IMG/VR virus record: IMGVR_UViG_3300042516_003682
Span: 1-43,918 of that record
Source: a virus
Direction: 5' to 3' (one strand)
Length of the DNA stretch: 43,918 nucleotides
The stretch's first letter is position 1. Each line of letters starts with the position of its first letter. The notes beneath the pieces were generated by a model that was not told the origin of the DNA, searched no databases, and worked only from the letters and a program-made list of their open reading frames with translations. Of this stretch, positions 30,189 to 39,242 are shown one piece after another. A program made the translations under genes and the position numbers.

Positions 30189-30746
30189 CTATACCACCAT
30201 TGTAGCGGCCTGTAGCCGGCTCATTGCGGCATCGACGGCGACCTGGAGCGCCAGAATGCCGCCCCCGTTGACGATCTCGTCGTCGACGTATTCGTCGGGG
30301 ATGCCGCGCTCGCTCTCATGGCTCGCCGTCTCGCCGTCCAGGACGCCAAAGCCGGGACGCACCACCCGCCACACGACGCCGCCGCGGGCCTTGATGGCCG
30401 CCGCCTCGTTGGGGAACCGGACGTCGGTGAGACAGAAGTTGAACTCTGGGCTGGCTTCGATCTTCTGCATCGTCGCCATGACCCAGATTTCGGGATGGAT
30501 CATGTTTCGGCCCCAGTCGGTGCCGAGGGTCTGAAGGAGTCTCCGGGGTGAGCAACTGATCCACCCGAGTGCGTTCTCTTTGCGGCTCCTGTCCTGCAAC
30601 TGCTCGACCGTCAACCCGGTGACCGCCGATACGGCGGCATAGAGCGGGTCGGCGAACGCCAGCGGCACGAACCGATGCTCCAGGCACAACCGCGCCGCAA
30701 CCGTGTTCTTCCCCGCCCCGGCGGCCCCGCAGAGTCCAATGATCAC
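30189..30746 (-). CDS. Deoxynucleoside monophosphate kinase
   Basis: From the GTG at a GTGA junction the protein (185 aa) opens VIIGLCGAAGAGKNTVAARL with a P-loop (GAAGAGKNT at about 7-15). FADPLYAAV, LQTLGTDWGRNMIHPEIW and FCLTDVRFPNEAAAIKARGG follow, the signature of phage dNMP kinases (T4 gp1 type). It phosphorylates dNMPs for DNA synthesis, including modified ones in some phages. The long upstream frame shown by the open frame is not used. Confidence 0.88.
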   Translation of the reverse strand: MIIGLCGAAGAGKNTVAARLCLEHRFVPLAFADPLYAAVSAVTGLTVEQLQDRSRKENALGWISCSPRRLLQTLGTDWGRNMIHPEIWVMATMQKIEASPEFNFCLTDVRFPNEAAAIKARGGVVWRVVRPGFGVLDGETASHESERGIPDEYVDDEIVNGGGILALQVAVDAAMSRLQAATMVV

Positions 30747-31246
30747 AGCGTCATCTCCTCGCCGTCGAACTTGATCGTCACCCCCAGCGGCTCCGCGAGC
30801 CACCGCATACTGACGTTCGCCTCGCGGAGCATGGCCTCGGCCTTGACGATGCTCGACGTCCACCGCTCCGGCGTCGCGGCCCGCGGCTTGACATGGCCGA
30901 CGACCTCGGTGATCCCGGCCACGATGATCGCCCTGGCACAGTCCATGCAGGCGAACCAGGGGCAGTAAAGCGTCGCCCCCAGCGTCGGCGTGCCGACGCG
31001 GGCGGCCTGATAGATCGCCATCCGCTCCGCGTGTTCGATGTATTCGTATTTCGCCGGCCGCGCGAGCCGATCCGGCGCCGCCCACACGCCCGCCGGCACC
31101 TTGTTGACGCCGACGCAGACGTAGGCCGCGGCCCGCGGCACCAGGATCGCGCCGTTCTGGGTGTGCATATCGTGGCTCCCAGCAGCGGCCTCCTGGGCGG
31201 CGATGCGGAGCCAGTCGAGCGGGGTGTTGTGTAACTGGGTAGCCAT
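30743..31246 (-). CDS. dCMP deaminase-like zinc deaminase
   Basis: The 167-residue enzyme has the zinc-deaminase motif HAERM (H72, E74) and CPWFACMDCARAI with the C100/C103 pair. It begins MATQLHNTPLDWLRIAAQEA. dCMP deaminase makes dUMP for dTMP synthesis; the adjacent dNMP kinase fits a nucleotide-supply pair. A thymidylate synthase is not in the window. A GAGGTTAGGGACTG leader precedes the start. Confidence 0.85.
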   Translation of the reverse strand: MATQLHNTPLDWLRIAAQEAAAGSHDMHTQNGAILVPRAAAYVCVGVNKVPAGVWAAPDRLARPAKYEYIEHAERMAIYQAARVGTPTLGATLYCPWFACMDCARAIIVAGITEVVGHVKPRAATPERWTSSIVKAEAMLREANVSMRWLAEPLGVTIKFDGEEMTL

Positions 31247-31419
31247 CAGTCCCTAACCTCAAGCCATTTCCGCAGCCGCTCGTTCTCGCCGCGAAGACTT
31301 TCGATCTCTTCTGCGGCCGACTCAATCCAGGACTCAAGAACGAACTCGTAGCATCCGATGTCCTCGGTACGGTGCTTCAGCAAGTCACGCAGCACTTGCA
31401 GAATGTCCTTTTTGTTCAT
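31246..31419 (-). CDS. Small coiled-coil protein, 57 aa
   Basis: It runs MNKKDILQVLRDLLKHRTED, then a strongly heptad-like stretch (ESAAEEIESLRGENERLRKW, one-letter pieces abridged). It starts at an ATGA junction with the phosphoesterase gene and ends at the TGATG start of the deaminase gene. The coiled coil may mediate oligomerisation; function unknown. Confidence 0.6.
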   Translation of the reverse strand: MNKKDILQVLRDLLKHRTEDIGCYEFVLESWIESAAEEIESLRGENERLRKWLEVRD

Positions 31420-32573
31420 TCCGCCCCCGCAACGTGCATCGACACTAGGCCGCCTTCGGGGCGGTACAGAAACGTCTCCATCGCGCGCCGTGACCCGATG
31501 AACCCGTTCTCGGCGTGCCAGTCATCCGGCGGGCAGAGGGCCGGGGCCGTCCTGACGATCACGCCGTCGATTGTTTCGATGGGGCGTTGCCACTCGGCGG
31601 CCTGCGAGTGGTAGTGGCCGGTGTGCCACTCCCGGCAGACAGACTGGCTCCAGTGCCGCGGCTGCTCCAGCGCCATGATCTGGCCCAGTTTCCGCTTGGC
31701 CTTGTGGCCGTGGCAGAAGCCAATCAAGTTTTTGCCGTGTGTCGCGTACTGCCGGCCCGTCCACGCCTCGGACACCGTGACGCGGCCGTCGTTCCTGAAC
31801 CGTTCCGCCAGCACACGCTGAAAGGCCCAACTCAAGGTTTCGTCGTGGTTTCCGTTGACGACCAAGACGTCTGTCGGCGCCGTCGAGGCCGACCGCTCGA
31901 CGATTTCCAGCAGGCAGTCCCAGCCGATCTGGAGCATCTTCTGAAGCCGGCCGTCCCGCTCCAGTTGCGTGCCGGAGGTGGTCTGCCCCCGCGGGTTGTC
32001 GTAGTGCAGTAGATCCCCCAGGAACGCGATCGTTCGGCGGGCCGGCTTCATGGCGTCGCCAACGGCCAGCAACTCGCCAGACGCCTGCCGCACTACTTTC
32101 TCGGCGATGTAGAGGTCGTAATTGCTCCCGCCCGTCGTTCCCTGGTAGGCGTAGTTGCCGAAGTGGACGTCGGACACGACCACGACTTGCCAGAGGCCGC
32201 TGCGCTTCGCCGGCTTCGGCACGGCCTTGCGGCGCAGGTCTTTCGTCGCCGCCTTGATCATCGCCTCGACGCACTCGCGGACCCCAGGCCCAGCCTTGGG
32301 CTTGAGGCGAACGAAGACGCGGTGGAGTTCGACGGTCCCGCCACTCCCGTCGCCGCACTCCCACTTGGTCGCTTCAGACGAGGCGACTTCGTATGCCTGC
32401 ATATCGGCGCCGATATGCCGCAACAAATCTTCGACGGTCTTGATCCGCCGCGAGGTGCTTTTCGCCTCCAGCGTGTCGCCGTCCTGCCGCTGCGTGACCT
32501 GCTCGGAATCCGCAGCCGGCGTTTCCGCAGGCAGCGTCGAGAGGATCGCCGCCTTCAACCCCTTTGTAGCCAT
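31416..32573 (-). CDS. Calcineurin-like metallophosphoesterase
   Basis: The 385-residue protein has the metallophosphoesterase signature: SDVHFGN, GDLLHYDN, NGNHDE and GHYH near the end, the Asp/His/Asn/His metal ligands. The first 130 residues form an extra, lysine-rich domain. Phage members of this superfamily include DNA nucleases and nucleotide phosphatases, so either DNA processing or nucleotide turnover is possible. The start follows AGGAGTCGAAGC. Confidence 0.85.
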   Translation of the reverse strand: MATKGLKAAILSTLPAETPAADSEQVTQRQDGDTLEAKSTSRRIKTVEDLLRHIGADMQAYEVASSEATKWECGDGSGGTVELHRVFVRLKPKAGPGVRECVEAMIKAATKDLRRKAVPKPAKRSGLWQVVVVSDVHFGNYAYQGTTGGSNYDLYIAEKVVRQASGELLAVGDAMKPARRTIAFLGDLLHYDNPRGQTTSGTQLERDGRLQKMLQIGWDCLLEIVERSASTAPTDVLVVNGNHDETLSWAFQRVLAERFRNDGRVTVSEAWTGRQYATHGKNLIGFCHGHKAKRKLGQIMALEQPRHWSQSVCREWHTGHYHSQAAEWQRPIETIDGVIVRTAPALCPPDDWHAENGFIGSRRAMETFLYRPEGGLVSMHVAGAE

Positions 32574-32878
32574 GCTTCGACTCCTGGGAATCCGATCCTG
32601 CAGATGCCGCGCTCGTTGAGTTGCTTGGCGATTGCCTTGGCCAGCGTCCGGCGCGGGGTCTTGATGGCGCCGGCCCGAAACTGCCGCTTGATCTCGTCCA
32701 GTTCCGCCCTGGCCTCCGGGGCGACGTTGTCGATCCAGTAGCCGATGCCGTGGTAGGTGTCTGGGAGCGTGGCGACGACGGCGTCAAGCAGACTCGTCGC
32801 GGAGGCTCCAGAGGACGCGGGAGATGTCGCGGGCGGCCTCGGTAACGTGTTCTTCGCTGGCCGTGGGGAACGAGACAT
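32555..32878 (-). CDS. Conserved phage protein with HTH-like end, start uncertain
   Basis: The secure part is the last about 80 residues: LPDTYHGIGYWIDNVAPEAR, then KTPRRTLAKAIAKQLNERGI and FPGVEAWLQRG, a layout seen in small phage HTH-like proteins. No good start is near the region; the ATG at 32878 (MSRSPRP) overlaps the next gene by 95 bp, and a CTG near 32797 is another choice. The ribosome site is not clear for any of them. Confidence 0.45.
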   Translation of the reverse strand: MSRSPRPAKNTLPRPPATSPASSGASATSLLDAVVATLPDTYHGIGYWIDNVAPEARAELDEIKRQFRAGAIKTPRRTLAKAIAKQLNERGICRIGFPGVEAWLQRG

Positions 32879-33068
32879 GGATGCACTCATGCAGGATCGT
32901 CTCCAGGCGGGCACGGCCCGTGAGCCGCTCGTCGATCAGGATCTTCCGCGGCATCTTCGGATTCTTGGCGTCAGGCAGATACGCCCAGCCGGCCGCCCTG
33001 CCACGCAACCGCGTGAAGCGGAGGAGCCATTTGACGCCGTGGATGGTGAAGTGGTGGTCACCGGGCAT
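32784..33068 (-). CDS. Small zinc metallopeptidase-like protein (HECIH), 94 aa
   Basis: The sequence ETILHECIHVSFPTASEEHV carries HExxH with a downstream Glu-rich segment (EEHVTEAARD), as in small SprT/minimal gluzincin-type phage proteins. Residues before it (KILIDERLTG) form a beta strand leading to the active-site helix. At 94 residues it is a minimal enzyme. A role in cutting host or virion proteins is possible; activity is unproven. Confidence 0.6.
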   Translation of the reverse strand: MPGDHHFTIHGVKWLLRFTRLRGRAAGWAYLPDAKNPKMPRKILIDERLTGRARLETILHECIHVSFPTASEEHVTEAARDISRVLWSLRDESA

Positions 33069-33089
33069 ATAGATATGTTGCCATGTTGC

Positions 33090-33356
33090 CTATTGGTTGT
33101 CCACGCCGATTCCGATGATCTTACCCAGTTTATTGAGCGCGGCCTGGCGCTCTGGGCATCGGCACGGCTTGCCTGTAACCGCCGAAACTCGCTCCTTCGT
33201 GACTCCGACGGCCTCCAGGCCGGCGGCGACATAGTCGCCGAGGCCGTGCCTCGCCATGCAGACAGCCGACGGCGCCTTCTCGGACGGGAGCCGCACGACC
33301 CTGCCGCAGCGGGAGCATTGCCAGCCGTCTGGTTCTTTGAGAAACAGGCAGCGCAC
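33090..33356 (-). CDS. Zinc-binding small protein (GTG start), 88 aa
   Basis: From GTG at a TAGTG junction with the repeat protein gene, the product opens VVRCLFLKEPDGWQCSRCGR, with cysteine pairs CSRC and, at the end, CRCPERQAALNKLGKII. The cysteines could bind zinc. It belongs to a common phage accessory type of unknown function. The gene lies at the end of the tail cluster. Confidence 0.6.
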   Translation of the reverse strand: MRCLFLKEPDGWQCSRCGRVVRLPSEKAPSAVCMARHGLGDYVAAGLEAVGVTKERVSAVTGKPCRCPERQAALNKLGKIIGIGVDNQ

Positions 33357-36340
33357 TACGCTGGCGCCAGCGTGCATGTGATGTCCCCAGAGCCGAAGTC
33401 GGCGATGGTCAGGGTATTCAAGTAGTAGCCACTGAAACAGTATGCAGCGTCGCCGGCATTGTCGATGTCGCCGTAGAATCTTGTTGTCGAGCGGTACGCC
33501 ATCTTGTACGAACGACTTAGCAAGTCGTTTGGGCAGTGGGCCATGACGATTCTCTCGGACTCGTTGACGGCGTATTCCGCCAGTTCTTCGCACAGTTCTT
33601 CGCCTCCGCGATGGATCAGCGATTGCACGCTCACCGTCGCCTTCCACCCGTAACCGCTGGAGGCGTATCCGCTGCCGCCGGAGGTAAGTGAAATCGCCGT
33701 CACCTGTCCGAAGGTTGGCGACTCAAGGTCCGTATCCACCGTAGCGGTCGCCGTCGCGCCCTGCCCCGTATTGCTGCCAAACGAGACAACTGGAGTGTCA
33801 GCGTCAATCTCGCCAGTATGGAAGTTTTCGTGATATGAGCCTCCGTCGATAACGTCGACGCGCTGGATGGCGCCCGTCGTGGCGTAATACTTTCCGGCGT
33901 ACTCGATTGTTGCAGCCTCGATGTTGCCGGTCGTGTCATAGTATGACCCGCCGCTGTAGAGCGTGACGTCAGTCAGAACGCCGCCGGAGAATGTGGCATA
34001 TCCATACGCCGGCAGGACTTCGACGCCAGATGTGCAAGTAAACTGAACGGCGTCGTTGTCATCGTATCCGCTACCACCGTCCGTTACTGCCACAGACGAG
34101 ACGTACCAGTCGTTTCCGCTTTGTGTCAGGCTTACGGAGAGAACCGCGCCATCGCCCGTGCCGCTTGTGATGTTGCAGGCAACGACCGGCTCTGCCCGCT
34201 CCACGGTAAAAGCCCCAGACGCTTGCTCCACTTCAATGCCGTCATCGACCGCAAATGCCAAAAATCCGTCTGCCGTGTAGTCGCCGCCAGTCGTGTCGAT
34301 GGAAACGGAGGCTATTTCCCAGACCTCATCCCCGGACTGATCAAGCACGCTCGTTAGCGTGGCCGTTAGCGTGGCCGACCCGCCGGGGGCCGACACAGAA
34401 ATCGTTGGCTCGACGCGATCCAGAACAACCACGGCAAAAAGCGGCGAGTTCTCCTCGATTCCGTCAAGGTTCAGGGCAACGCTGTCACTCGGCAGATAGC
34501 CACTGCCCGGCGAGGTTACGCTAATGCTGTCGATCGTCCATGTCTCTTCACCCGCTGCCGTCGACAGCGGGGAGAGGCTAACGGACAGCGTGCTGCCGCT
34601 GCCTGTCCCGCTTGCGACGGATGCGGAAATGGTCGGTTCGATGCGGTTGATGATCTCTGCTGCATAGCCGTCGCCACCGCTGGTGAGCGTGACTTCCGCC
34701 ACGGCGCCGCTGGAGATTTTTGTGACGTCGGCTGTTGCCGCCTGAAGAAAAGCCCCCTTCGTCGGCGAAGAAATAGAGACGTTTGCGTACAGGGCAACCG
34801 GCGAGAGCGTTACCTCTACGCTTCCGCCAACGTGTCCTTCGCAGTCGACCCCAAAGCCAGTGGCAACATTGCCGCCTGCTTGCGGAAGATTCGGAAAAAC
34901 TCCTCGGTAAATAGCGTCGCATCCCGGCTGTCGGTCTAAGACGATAACTGCGTTGTCGACGGGCTGCTTCAAGGAGTAGCCAGCGGCCCCTGCGGCGACG
35001 CCTCCAGTTTGAACTCGCACGCCGTCTTCCGGCTGGCATTTCCCGTCGAAGGCGTTGCCGAACCCCCAACCGTTCATTCCCGGCGATCCGCCGTTTATGC
35101 TGCGCCACTCCAGGATCGGCTCAATGCCAGCCACAGTGAGCGTAATCTGTTCTGGCAGTCGGCAGAGGTCGCGCTCTGTCTCGTCCTGGCAGGCCGCAGT
35201 AGTCAACGATGCCGTGCCAGTTTCGTGACACCCGGCTGGAGTCCTTTCTAGCGATGCGGTCGCCTTGGCGCCGGAACCGCCACCGCCCGAGAAGGCTATG
35301 GTCGGCACTTCGCGATACCCGATTCCGCTACTGGTGACAGTCACAGAGTCGACTACCTGACGCACAGTCGCCACCGCCGTTGCGCCACTGCCGCCGCCAC
35401 CGCTAATGGTGACAGTCGGCGCAGACGTATAGCCGCTCCCGCCGGAATTGAGATACACACTAACCACCTGGCCGAAACTCACCGCCGCCGACGCGGTGGC
35501 GCCGGAGCCGCCGCCGCCGCTAATCGTCACCGTGGGCTGCGTCCAGTAGTTGGTGCCGCCGTTTTTGAGCGTCAGCGAGTCGACGTATCCGAGGACCGAA
35601 GCCGTCGCCGAGGCGCCTTCGCCGCTCCCCGTGATGGCGACCGCCGGAGCCGATGTATAGCCGCTGCCGCCGTCAGTTACGGAAATCGACGATACGCCTG
35701 GAAAGAATGAGCCGGGGGCGATTTCCAAGGACTCGAAACTCCCGCCGTCGGCAGACTGCACGGCATGAAAGACAACGCCTTCCCCAATGGCGCCAACGAG
35801 GGAATGCTCATCTGCGCCGGCCGTGAACGTGATCTTCAGGTCGCTGCGGATGCCGTCTGCGACGCACGCTTGGCATCCCTTCCACGAATACTCGCAGGCT
35901 GGAGATGGATAGAAAGCGCCGCCATAGACGAGGTCGACTGACTCGACGCCACCTGTCATGTAGTATTCGCCGGAGTTGTCGACAGTGACGGACTCCACGA
36001 CGCCGTCGATGACGTTAAGGAAGATGTCGGCGGCCACCTCCTCTACGATCCTGCCTGACACGGCGACTGATAGCCTTGCGCCATCTGTGTACCCGGATCC
36101 GCCACCACCACCGACGCCGACCGCCGATACGCCCCACGTTTCTGCGCCGGACGTCGTTCCGACTGGTGACAGCGCTACGGAAAACGTCGCGCCAGAGCCT
36201 CCCACTGGCGGCGCAAGCGAAAGCGACGGCTGGAGGCGATCCAGGATGACGTCGACGACTGGGGCGGCGCCGCACGCAGGCCGCGAGGCGCCCTCGTCTG
36301 CTCCGACAGTGATCGTGCCGTAGGCGAGCGTTTTAGCCAA
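33356..36340 (-). CDS. Tail protein with about ten SGYxxxPTVxxSGGGGSGA repeats
   Basis: The 994-residue product is made of beta repeats of the type GGSGYTSAPTVTISGGGGSG, each with a GSGY turn and a Gly-rich loop, well seen four times at the middle and in degenerate form across the rest. The C-terminus (SYKMAYRSTTRFYGDIDNAG) is a separate Cys-containing domain. It is probably a fibrous tail or baseplate-like surface protein. Start is TTG at 36340 (AGGATGG upstream); a second TTG at 36361 is possible. Repeats at DNA level can recombine. Confidence 0.7.
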   Translation of the reverse strand: MAKTLAYGTITVGADEGASRPACGAAPVVDVILDRLQPSLSLAPPVGGSGATFSVALSPVGTTSGAETWGVSAVGVGGGGGSGYTDGARLSVAVSGRIVEEVAADIFLNVIDGVVESVTVDNSGEYYMTGGVESVDLVYGGAFYPSPACEYSWKGCQACVADGIRSDLKITFTAGADEHSLVGAIGEGVVFHAVQSADGGSFESLEIAPGSFFPGVSSISVTDGGSGYTSAPAVAITGSGEGASATASVLGYVDSLTLKNGGTNYWTQPTVTISGGGGSGATASAAVSFGQVVSVYLNSGGSGYTSAPTVTISGGGGSGATAVATVRQVVDSVTVTSSGIGYREVPTIAFSGGGGSGAKATASLERTPAGCHETGTASLTTAACQDETERDLCRLPEQITLTVAGIEPILEWRSINGGSPGMNGWGFGNAFDGKCQPEDGVRVQTGGVAAGAAGYSLKQPVDNAVIVLDRQPGCDAIYRGVFPNLPQAGGNVATGFGVDCEGHVGGSVEVTLSPVALYANVSISSPTKGAFLQAATADVTKISSGAVAEVTLTSGGDGYAAEIINRIEPTISASVASGTGSGSTLSVSLSPLSTAAGEETWTIDSISVTSPGSGYLPSDSVALNLDGIEENSPLFAVVVLDRVEPTISVSAPGGSATLTATLTSVLDQSGDEVWEIASVSIDTTGGDYTADGFLAFAVDDGIEVEQASGAFTVERAEPVVACNITSGTGDGAVLSVSLTQSGNDWYVSSVAVTDGGSGYDDNDAVQFTCTSGVEVLPAYGYATFSGGVLTDVTLYSGGSYYDTTGNIEAATIEYAGKYYATTGAIQRVDVIDGGSYHENFHTGEIDADTPVVSFGSNTGQGATATATVDTDLESPTFGQVTAISLTSGGSGYASSGYGWKATVSVQSLIHRGGEELCEELAEYAVNESERIVMAHCPNDLLSRSYKMAYRSTTRFYGDIDNAGDAAYCFSGYYLNTLTIADFGSGDITCTLAPA

Positions 36341-37397
36341 AATACACCATCCTGAACTCAAGCGATGATGTTACTTGATCAAGGATTGAGCGGATGTTTC
36401 GCTCTGCCACGCCCTCGTCTTCGTCGAAGTAGAGGTCGGCAAGCCTCCAGGCCGGCTCGCTGTCGATCCGGTATCGCAGATAGAACGTCCCCTCGCCTTC
36501 CGTCAGCGGCTCCGGCGTCCTCCCGAGGGACACGCTGGTGACGATGGCGTTTGCCGGATTCGGGGCGAAGTTGATGATGCGAAAACGCAAGTCGCGGGTG
36601 TTGGCGTTGGCGGCGATGTCATACCTATTTGAAGGCAGCGCCGTTTCGACAGGCTCTTCGCAGGCGAATGATCGCGCCATTACGCCTTGCGCGACAATTT
36701 CGTCAGGCGATCCGACCGGAGTCAGTTTGTATTCAAACTGATCGCCGTCATTGGACTGCGAAACAACCGTGGCGAAGTTCGCGTCGACAATCCCGGTCAG
36801 CGGGTCATGGAGCGTGATGATCGAGTCGTTCCACGCGACATTTCCGACCGCGCGGGCAGAAACCTGATAGTAGTTGATGCCACCACCAGACATGATGTTT
36901 GGCCCGCAGTACGTTTTCTCGACGGCTCCTGCTTCGTCCAGGCGGAAACTGACGTACTCATCGCCGTCGCAAAGCGTCAGCGACTCCGGCGCGTCCTGCT
37001 GCTCGCGGCTACTGTCTGCGGTGTTGACAAGTTCCGCAGTCGCGATCAGCGTCTGGCCGACGCCGCTCACGAAGGCAAGCAGGCGGATAAAAAGCCGCTG
37101 ACCAACGCTCATGTTCAATTGCAACTTCGTCAGCGGAATGTCCACAGCCCCAGAGGAGGCGTCATAGATCGCAGGCAGCGAGTCCACCCACTCTCCGCTG
37201 CCTGCGGTCGACCACGCAGAGACGAAAAACGACTCCGCGTCATCGACTCCAGCGGTGTAATCACCAAGCGGCACAGAACCAAGGCTCGCGCCTTCTTCGG
37301 GCACGGTCGCTGCCGTATGGTCTTCCTCGTAGCCCTCCAGTTGGAACCGCAGCCACCACGAGTCAGCGTCAGTTGTGAAGTAAAACTTGCTAGGCAT
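36333..37397 (-). CDS. Virion/tail protein, 354 aa
   Basis: It begins MPSKFYFTTDADSWWLRFQL and is rich in Thr, Asp and Gly with strands typical of tail or baseplate proteins (GDEYVSFRLDEAGAVEKTYC, NNDS-like Asn turns). A fibronectin-like pattern is possible but not convincing. It lies between the repeat protein and the small Cys-rich protein, so a structural tail role is likely. Confidence 0.6.
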   Translation of the reverse strand: MPSKFYFTTDADSWWLRFQLEGYEEDHTAATVPEEGASLGSVPLGDYTAGVDDAESFFVSAWSTAGSGEWVDSLPAIYDASSGAVDIPLTKLQLNMSVGQRLFIRLLAFVSGVGQTLIATAELVNTADSSREQQDAPESLTLCDGDEYVSFRLDEAGAVEKTYCGPNIMSGGGINYYQVSARAVGNVAWNDSIITLHDPLTGIVDANFATVVSQSNDGDQFEYKLTPVGSPDEIVAQGVMARSFACEEPVETALPSNRYDIAANANTRDLRFRIINFAPNPANAIVTSVSLGRTPEPLTEGEGTFYLRYRIDSEPAWRLADLYFDEDEGVAERNIRSILDQVTSSLEFRMVYFG

Positions 37398-37400
37398 ATG

Positions 37401-37778
37401 TCACTGCTCTGGACACCGCTCGTTGCACGGCGAGAGAAACGCATTGGAGATCGTGTAGCCGAAGTGCGCGTCCGGCGTGTACGCGCTGCCTCCAGCGAGC
37501 AATGTCACCGAGGAGATGGTGTATTTCCCTGTTTCGGCATCCTGCGAGAGCGTTGCCGACACCTGGGCGCCACTTCCGGCCGTGGCGTCAATTCTCGCTG
37601 TCAGCCCTGCGGCCTGGAGGCCGCGCTTCAGGATGTACGTTCCGTCCAGGTAATCGCACTCTTCGCAGTTGCCGTCGGCAGGGTTGCCAGAGAAGCCCGT
37701 GAGTGTGAGCGTGAGGCAGTCGTGCTGCGAGTATTCGCAGACGTGGCACCGGCAGCACGGCGAGCATCCGAAGAGCAT
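37401..37778 (-). CDS. Cys-rich tail-associated protein, 125 aa
   Basis: It opens MLFGCSPCCRCHVCEYSQHD with many cysteines (CSPCCRCHVC, CEECD) and ends CNERCPEQ. The middle contains VTLLAGGSAYTPDAHFGYTI, a single copy of the same repeat as in the 994-aa protein, so both probably share a fold. GCGGAGTGCTAG precedes the ATG. Metal binding or disulfides are possible. Confidence 0.6.
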   Translation of the reverse strand: MLFGCSPCCRCHVCEYSQHDCLTLTLTGFSGNPADGNCEECDYLDGTYILKRGLQAAGLTARIDATAGSGAQVSATLSQDAETGKYTISSVTLLAGGSAYTPDAHFGYTISNAFLSPCNERCPEQ

Positions 37779-38141
37779 CTAGCACTCCGCGACGAGCAGA
37801 AAGCGGCGAGTGCCGCAGTGCATGATCCCAACCCACTTGTTTGCAGGTACGTCGCCCCAGTGATTCACGACGTCTGCCAATGATTCTCCGCTGGCCGTCT
37901 CGTTCGGAGGCGTGCCGTTCTCGTAGAGCGGGATCGTCATCAGCGTGTTCTTCGTCCAGGTGGCGGTTGTTTTGCCGATGCGGAGGCGGCATCCGCCGCT
38001 GCCGCGAGGGACGTCCTGAATGCGCACAGGCGCAGCCGGCCCTGACTCGACCATGGGGATCGAGTCGACGCGAGTGATGGTCTCGCGGAGTTTCGTGCGA
38101 AGACCAGGGCCGATGAAAAAGCGGTCGCTTTGCTTGGGCAT
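37779..38141 (-). CDS. Virion-associated hypothetical protein, 120 aa
   Basis: It begins MPKQSDRFFIGPGLRTKLRE and later has PRGSGGCRLRIGKTTATWTK and MHCGTRRFLLV. It is beta-rich with no known domain. It is tightly packed between two tail genes with overlaps or one-base spacing, so a structural role is likely. Confidence 0.55.
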   Translation of the reverse strand: MPKQSDRFFIGPGLRTKLRETITRVDSIPMVESGPAAPVRIQDVPRGSGGCRLRIGKTTATWTKNTLMTIPLYENGTPPNETASGESLADVVNHWGDVPANKWVGIMHCGTRRFLLVAEC

Positions 38142-39238
38142 TACTGGAGCCGCAGGTGTCCGAAAGTGTCTGCGAAACTGACTTCAGTGTGAACGCACCA
38201 CCGACGCACGATGACTTTAGGATTGGCAGTCGAACTCCGCGGCGTGCCGTCGCCGTTGAGCGGAATCGGCTGAGCGCACGGGAGTTGGGACGCGCCGCCG
38301 TCAGTTCCGTACGAGGCCACCAGCACCATGCCGCGAACCTTCCTGCCCTCTGTCCCCTCGACGAGATCCGGATCGTCTGGCCAGTTCGCGATTTTTCCTT
38401 CCCCGCTAAGAGCCAGCGCGAGACTGCCTACCTCGTGAATGCCGCCGCCGAGGGCTGCTGACTTGTTGATGATGTTGAATCCAGACTGCGGGACGGCGAT
38501 GTCCCATCCGATGAAGTCATCGTAAACCTCGCCTTCGTAGTACAGACCTTCAACTCGATTCCTTCTGTAAACAAACTCATATGAAACCGTCCATCCTCGG
38601 TAAAGTTCACCACCCCACGACTCGACTGTCGGCCGCGCCTGCAAGCCGCGAAACATTACCTCTCTTTTAAGCAAATTAAGAGAGCCAATCCGAAATGGAT
38701 CAGCATTTACCACGCCGACGTATTCGCAATACTTAGTCGGATCGTCTTTTTCAAATTCCTCAACCACTATTGTTGTCACTGGGGCAACTCGCGATATGCC
38801 CTCATACATATCGCCGACTGGGTTTGCTGCCGGCTCCGCAGCCCCGATAACCCCATTGTTGTCTGATTCGTTCCACGTTACGATCGGCATTTCCATCAGC
38901 GAGGTGCTGACCGACCAGTTGGCCGGCCGGACGTCGGGCGGCTGATTCCTGTTCTCCTCGCCGCTGCTGGTTGCCGAGGACTGGTACTGGAACGTGCAGA
39001 GGAACACCATCCGGCCGGCGCCCTCGTACTTGATGTCGTATGAGGTGCAGACGACTTGGCTGTTAATCGGATGCGGATCGCCGATTCGGATCTGGCATTC
39101 CGTCTCTGGGTTTACGACCTCTCCAGGCTCCGACAAGACAACGCGAAAGACCCTGGTCTGCGCGTCGGCGAGTTGCCCGCCATTGCTGGACCGGGAAAAC
39201 TGGTGGCCTTCGGTTATCTCTTTCGTCAACTTCGGCAT
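38141..39238 (-). CDS. Virion/tail protein, 365 aa
   Basis: From MPKLTKEITEGHQF (GAGGGGTAAAGTC upstream) the protein is beta-rich with long strands and an Asn/Gly-rich middle (VTWNESDNNGVIGAAEP). It lies beside the 122-aa protein and upstream of a chain of tail genes. A tail tip or baseplate-hub role is plausible; I recognise no family. Confidence 0.6.
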   Translation of the reverse strand: MPKLTKEITEGHQFSRSSNGGQLADAQTRVFRVVLSEPGEVVNPETECQIRIGDPHPINSQVVCTSYDIKYEGAGRMVFLCTFQYQSSATSSGEENRNQPPDVRPANWSVSTSLMEMPIVTWNESDNNGVIGAAEPAANPVGDMYEGISRVAPVTTIVVEEFEKDDPTKYCEYVGVVNADPFRIGSLNLLKREVMFRGLQARPTVESWGGELYRGWTVSYEFVYRRNRVEGLYYEGEVYDDFIGWDIAVPQSGFNIINKSAALGGGIHEVGSLALALSGEGKIANWPDDPDLVEGTEGRKVRGMVLVASYGTDGGASQLPCAQPIPLNGDGTPRSSTANPKVIVRRWCVHTEVSFADTFGHLRLQ

Positions 39239-39242
39239 GACT

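Noticed and set aside
30747-31337. Long N-terminal extension of the dNMP kinase
   Set aside because: It is antisense-like low-complexity sequence over the deaminase gene; the GTG at 30746 is coupled to its stop and precedes the P-loop.
36687-37883. 398-codon plus-strand frame
   Set aside because: It runs antisense to two tail genes and shows no domain or coherent start.
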